DNA of 16,973 bases from JBOGFI01 sp050743365 (GTDB lineage Bacteria; Actinomycetota; Acidimicrobiia; IMCC26256; JACDBD01): positions 1 through 16,973 of the forward strand of contig JBOGFI010000020.1 of the NCBI GenBank assembly GCA_050743365.1, in the 5' to 3' direction. A model generated the notes under the pieces. The model saw only the letters and a list, made by a program, of their open reading frames with translations. It did not search any database and was not told where the DNA came from. How positions within the stretch are numbered: the stretch's first letter is position 1; the number at the start of each line of letters is the position of its first letter. Below are positions 15,158-16,973 of the stretch, in pieces. The position numbers were made by a program, and so were the translations under genes.

Positions 15158-15934
15158 ATGACCGAGAGGAGCGGGTACGCCGCCGGCACCCCGTCGTGGG
15201 TCGACCTCGCCAGCCCGGACCTCGAGGCCGCGAAGCGCTTCTACGGCGGCCTCTTCGGATGGCAGGCCGACGCGAGCGGCGATCCCGAGCAGACCGGCGG
15301 CTACACGATGTTCACGCTGAACGCGAAGCTCGTCGCCGGGCTCGGCCCGCTCCAGGGTGAGGGGCTGCCGCCTGCCTGGACGACCTACGTCAGCGTGGAC
15401 GACGCCGACGCGACCGCCGCCAAGGCCAAGGCCGCGGGGGCGACGGTGATGATGGAGCCGTTCGATGTGCTCGACGCCGGCCGGATGGCGACCTTCGTCG
15501 ACCCGACGGGCGCCTTCTTCTCCATCTGGCAGCCCGGCGCGCACCAGGGCGCCGAGCTCGTCAACGAGCCCAACACGCTGTGCTGGAACGAGCTCACGAC
15601 CCGCGACATCGACACCGCCCGAGACTTCTATCGCGGGGTGTTCGGCTGGGGCTGCGAGACGAACCCGTTCGAGGGGACCGTCTACACCGAATGGAAGCTC
15701 GGCGGGAAGTCGATCGGCGGCATGATCCAGATGACCGACGACTGGCCCGCCGAGATCCCGTCGCATTGGATGACGTACTTCGCCGTCGACGACACCGACG
15801 CCACTGCCAAGAAGACCGAAGAGCTCGGCGGCGGCGTATCGGTCCCGCCGACCGACATCCCGCCGGGCCGGTTCGCGGTACTCGACGACCCCCACGGCGC
15901 GGTGTTCTCCGTGATCGAGATGGCCGACGAGTAG
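15158..15934 (+). CDS. Two-domain VOC family protein (CFP32/Rv0577-like)
   Basis: The 258-residue product has two vicinal-oxygen-chelate (glyoxalase/bleomycin-resistance/dioxygenase) domains, about 8-125 and 135-255. Each opens with a W(V/N)(D/E)L-type strand and an AxxFYxxxFGW helix, and each ends in (F/L)xDP(T/H)GAxFS. Layout and wording are close to Mycobacterium tuberculosis Rv0577 (CFP32), as recalled. I see no signal peptide. VOC proteins bind metals and small molecules; the activity here is not predictable. The start is ATG 15158: GGAGGTGAT, nearly the full anti-16S complement, lies 6 bases upstream. A TTG at 15155 and GTG at 15151 are poorer choices. A TACACT at 15127-15132 could be the -10 box. 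It is divergent from the CoA-transferase gene. Confidence 0.88.
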   Translation: MTERSGYAAGTPSWVDLASPDLEAAKRFYGGLFGWQADASGDPEQTGGYTMFTLNAKLVAGLGPLQGEGLPPAWTTYVSVDDADATAAKAKAAGATVMMEPFDVLDAGRMATFVDPTGAFFSIWQPGAHQGAELVNEPNTLCWNELTTRDIDTARDFYRGVFGWGCETNPFEGTVYTEWKLGGKSIGGMIQMTDDWPAEIPSHWMTYFAVDDTDATAKKTEELGGGVSVPPTDIPPGRFAVLDDPHGAVFSVIEMADE

Positions 15935-15957
15935 CCCGCCGACCCACCGCGATCCAG

Positions 15958-16404
15958 TTATCGGGGGGCGGGCACGAACATCGGGACCATGACCGACCTG
16001 TCCGGGACAGTCGGGAAGCGCAGCGGGCGGAACACCGCCTCGACGGGCTGGTCCGCTGCCAGCGACTCGGGCTCGCAATCGACGACGTAGCTCACGATGC
16101 GGACGGCTGGCTCCTCGTCCAGCGTGACGAGGCCGGTCACGAACGGCACCAGTTGCTGGAAGGCGGGTAGGAACGCCCGGCGCACCACCGCCCAGGAGTA
16201 GAGCCGGCCCTTCCCGCTCACGGCGGTCCAGGTGAACGCGCCGTTGCCGCAGCGAGGGCACTGCCTCTCCGGGTACCAGCAGAGCGCACCGCAGCCGTCG
16301 CACTTCGGAATGACGAGCTCTCCCCGCTCGGCGCCGGCGAAGAACTCGGCGGTGCGCTCGTCGCGGAGGTCGGGCAGCGGGAAGTCGGGTCGTTTCAGCG
16401 CCAC
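15958..16404 (-). CDS. DUF35 zinc-ribbon/OB-fold acyl-CoA-associated protein
   Basis: The 148-residue product has an N-terminal rubredoxin-like zinc ribbon with C35-x2-C38 and C49-x2-C52. An OB-fold (about 60-140) follows, with SGKGRLYSW and VSYVVDCEP segments. This is the DUF35 layout, for example the DUF35 part of ChsH2 in steroid side-chain degradation. DUF35 proteins usually act as obligate partners of thiolase-type or hydratase enzymes, forming an acyl-CoA binding surface. The gene lies only 4 bases downstream of the thiolase-like gene, so the two products very probably form a complex. The start is GTG 16404; GGAGAG lies further upstream inside the thiolase-like gene. Confidence 0.88.
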   Translation of the reverse strand: MALKRPDFPLPDLRDERTAEFFAGAERGELVIPKCDGCGALCWYPERQCPRCGNGAFTWTAVSGKGRLYSWAVVRRAFLPAFQQLVPFVTGLVTLDEEPAVRIVSYVVDCEPESLAADQPVEAVFRPLRFPTVPDRSVMVPMFVPAPR

Positions 16405-16408
16405 GCGG

Positions 16409-16973
16409 TCACCGATCTCTCCGGAGGACGAGCGTGGATGCCATCCCCCCCGTGTACCCGCCGTACACGCCGACCTCGCAGCCCGTCACCTGCGCGGCCG
16501 CGGTCCCCCGCAGCTGCTTGACCACCTCGACCACGTGGGCGATCCCGAGGACGTACGCGTGTGACAGCAGGCCGCCGTGGGTGTTGAACGCCAGCTTTCC
16601 GGCATCGTGGTGCAGTGTGACCCCTTCGACGAACCCGCCCGCCTCGCCCTTGTCGCAGAAGCCCATGTCCTCGATCTGCATCATCGAGACGACGGTGAAG
16701 GGGTCGTAAACGGTGAGCACGTCGACGTCGTCAGGCGCGACGCCCGCCATCTCGAACGCGGGCGCGGCCGCGAACACCTGCGGGGTCGAGGTGAAGTCGC
16801 GCTGCTGGCTCCAGTGGATGCCGCTGGCCGAGCTGCCCTCGCCGACGCCCGCGACCACGACCGGCGGCTGGGGCAGGTCGCGAGCCCGCTGGATCGACGT
16901 GGTGATGTACGCGGCCCCGCCGTCGGAGATGAGGCAGCTGTCGAACATGCGCAGGGGGTCGGCGAGGAGCGGC
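16409..16973 (-). CDS. SCP-x/Ltp-type thiolase-fold protein, C-terminal part (runs off window)
   Basis: About 188 codons are visible. The frame is open to the window edge and the N-terminus lies outside. The stretch PLLADPLRMFDSCLISDGGA, beginning at the edge, is the classical entry to the thiolase C-terminal domain. VYDPFTVVSMMQIEDMGFC and AFNTHGGLLSHAYVLG follow, as in lipid-transfer/SCP-x thiolases. The C-terminal loop reads GVYGGYTGGMAST, lacking the second active cysteine of true thiolases. That, together with the DUF35 neighbour, favours an Ltp2-like carbon-carbon lyase (aldolase) over a thiolase. The first active-site cysteine, if any, lies outside the window. The internal ATG 16948 is not the start. 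Confidence 0.85.
   Translation of the reverse strand, partial: PLLADPLRMFDSCLISDGGAAYITTSIQRARDLPQPPVVVAGVGEGSSASGIHWSQQRDFTSTPQVFAAAPAFEMAGVAPDDVDVLTVYDPFTVVSMMQIEDMGFCDKGEAGGFVEGVTLHHDAGKLAFNTHGGLLSHAYVLGIAHVVEVVKQLRGTAAAQVTGCEVGVYGGYTGGMASTLVLRRDR

Noticed and set aside
11653..15189. A very long open frame on the minus strand (over 1100 codons), and a similarly long one on the plus strand at 12288-15158
   Set aside because: Both overlap genes with clear domains (DUF222/HNH, double CoA-transferase). Their translations are arginine/proline/glycine-rich with no motif, which is the usual high-GC shadow effect.

Overview
The window is about 17 kb of high-GC DNA from an actinobacterium. The lineage call rests on three things seen here: a mycothiol-type maleylpyruvate isomerase homologue, a DUF222/HNH (13E12-type) gene under a LexA-box promoter, and a CFP32-like two-domain VOC protein. 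I cannot name a genus. A member of Acidimicrobiia or a relative would fit, but that is inference. No rRNA, tRNA, CRISPR array, insertion sequence or phage gene was seen. It reads as ordinary chromosome with accessory and catabolic genes.

Layout, left to right. 1-240: no convincing gene. 241-3107, minus strand: a LigD-type polymerase domain protein, a DUF1772 membrane protein, and a coupled pair made of a TetR-family regulator and a DinB/MDMPI enzyme. The promoter in front of the regulator carries two palindromes very close to the tetO operator. 3150-6313, minus: an ABC-F ATPase coupled by a 4-base overlap to an amidase-signature hydrolase, behind a leader with a start-stop mini-ORF. 6425-7842, minus: two paralogous secreted proteins of unknown function. 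Between them lies a 5' stub of a zinc alcohol dehydrogenase gene. The intact dehydrogenase (7924-9165, plus) starts just beyond the second paralogue, which points to an old duplication of the secreted-protein/dehydrogenase unit. 9149-11585, minus: a methyltransferase followed by two coupled double-hotdog thioesterase-like proteins. 11592-12849: a consensus promoter with a LexA box in its spacer, then a DUF222/HNH gene with an apparent frameshift near its 5' end. 12870-15089, minus: a fused double class III CoA-transferase, divergent from a VOC protein (15158-15934, plus). 15958 to the end, minus: a DUF35 zinc-ribbon protein and the C-terminal part of an SCP-x/Ltp-type thiolase homologue that runs off the window.

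Theme: the right half (dehydrogenase, thioesterase-like pair, CoA-transferase, DUF35 and thiolase-like pair) fits acyl-CoA, possibly steroid or lipid, catabolism. The left half looks like stress and defence functions (NHEJ-type polymerase, thiol-dependent enzyme, ribosome-protection-type ATPase). Many starts lie 6-9 bases after a TANNNT box with no Shine-Dalgarno sequence, as expected for leaderless mRNAs. Other starts have clear ribosome binding sites or ATGA overlaps. No single new multi-gene system is proven. The best leads are the tetO-like regulator, the dehydrogenase stub between the secreted paralogues, the SOS-controlled HNH gene, and the ABC-F leader.
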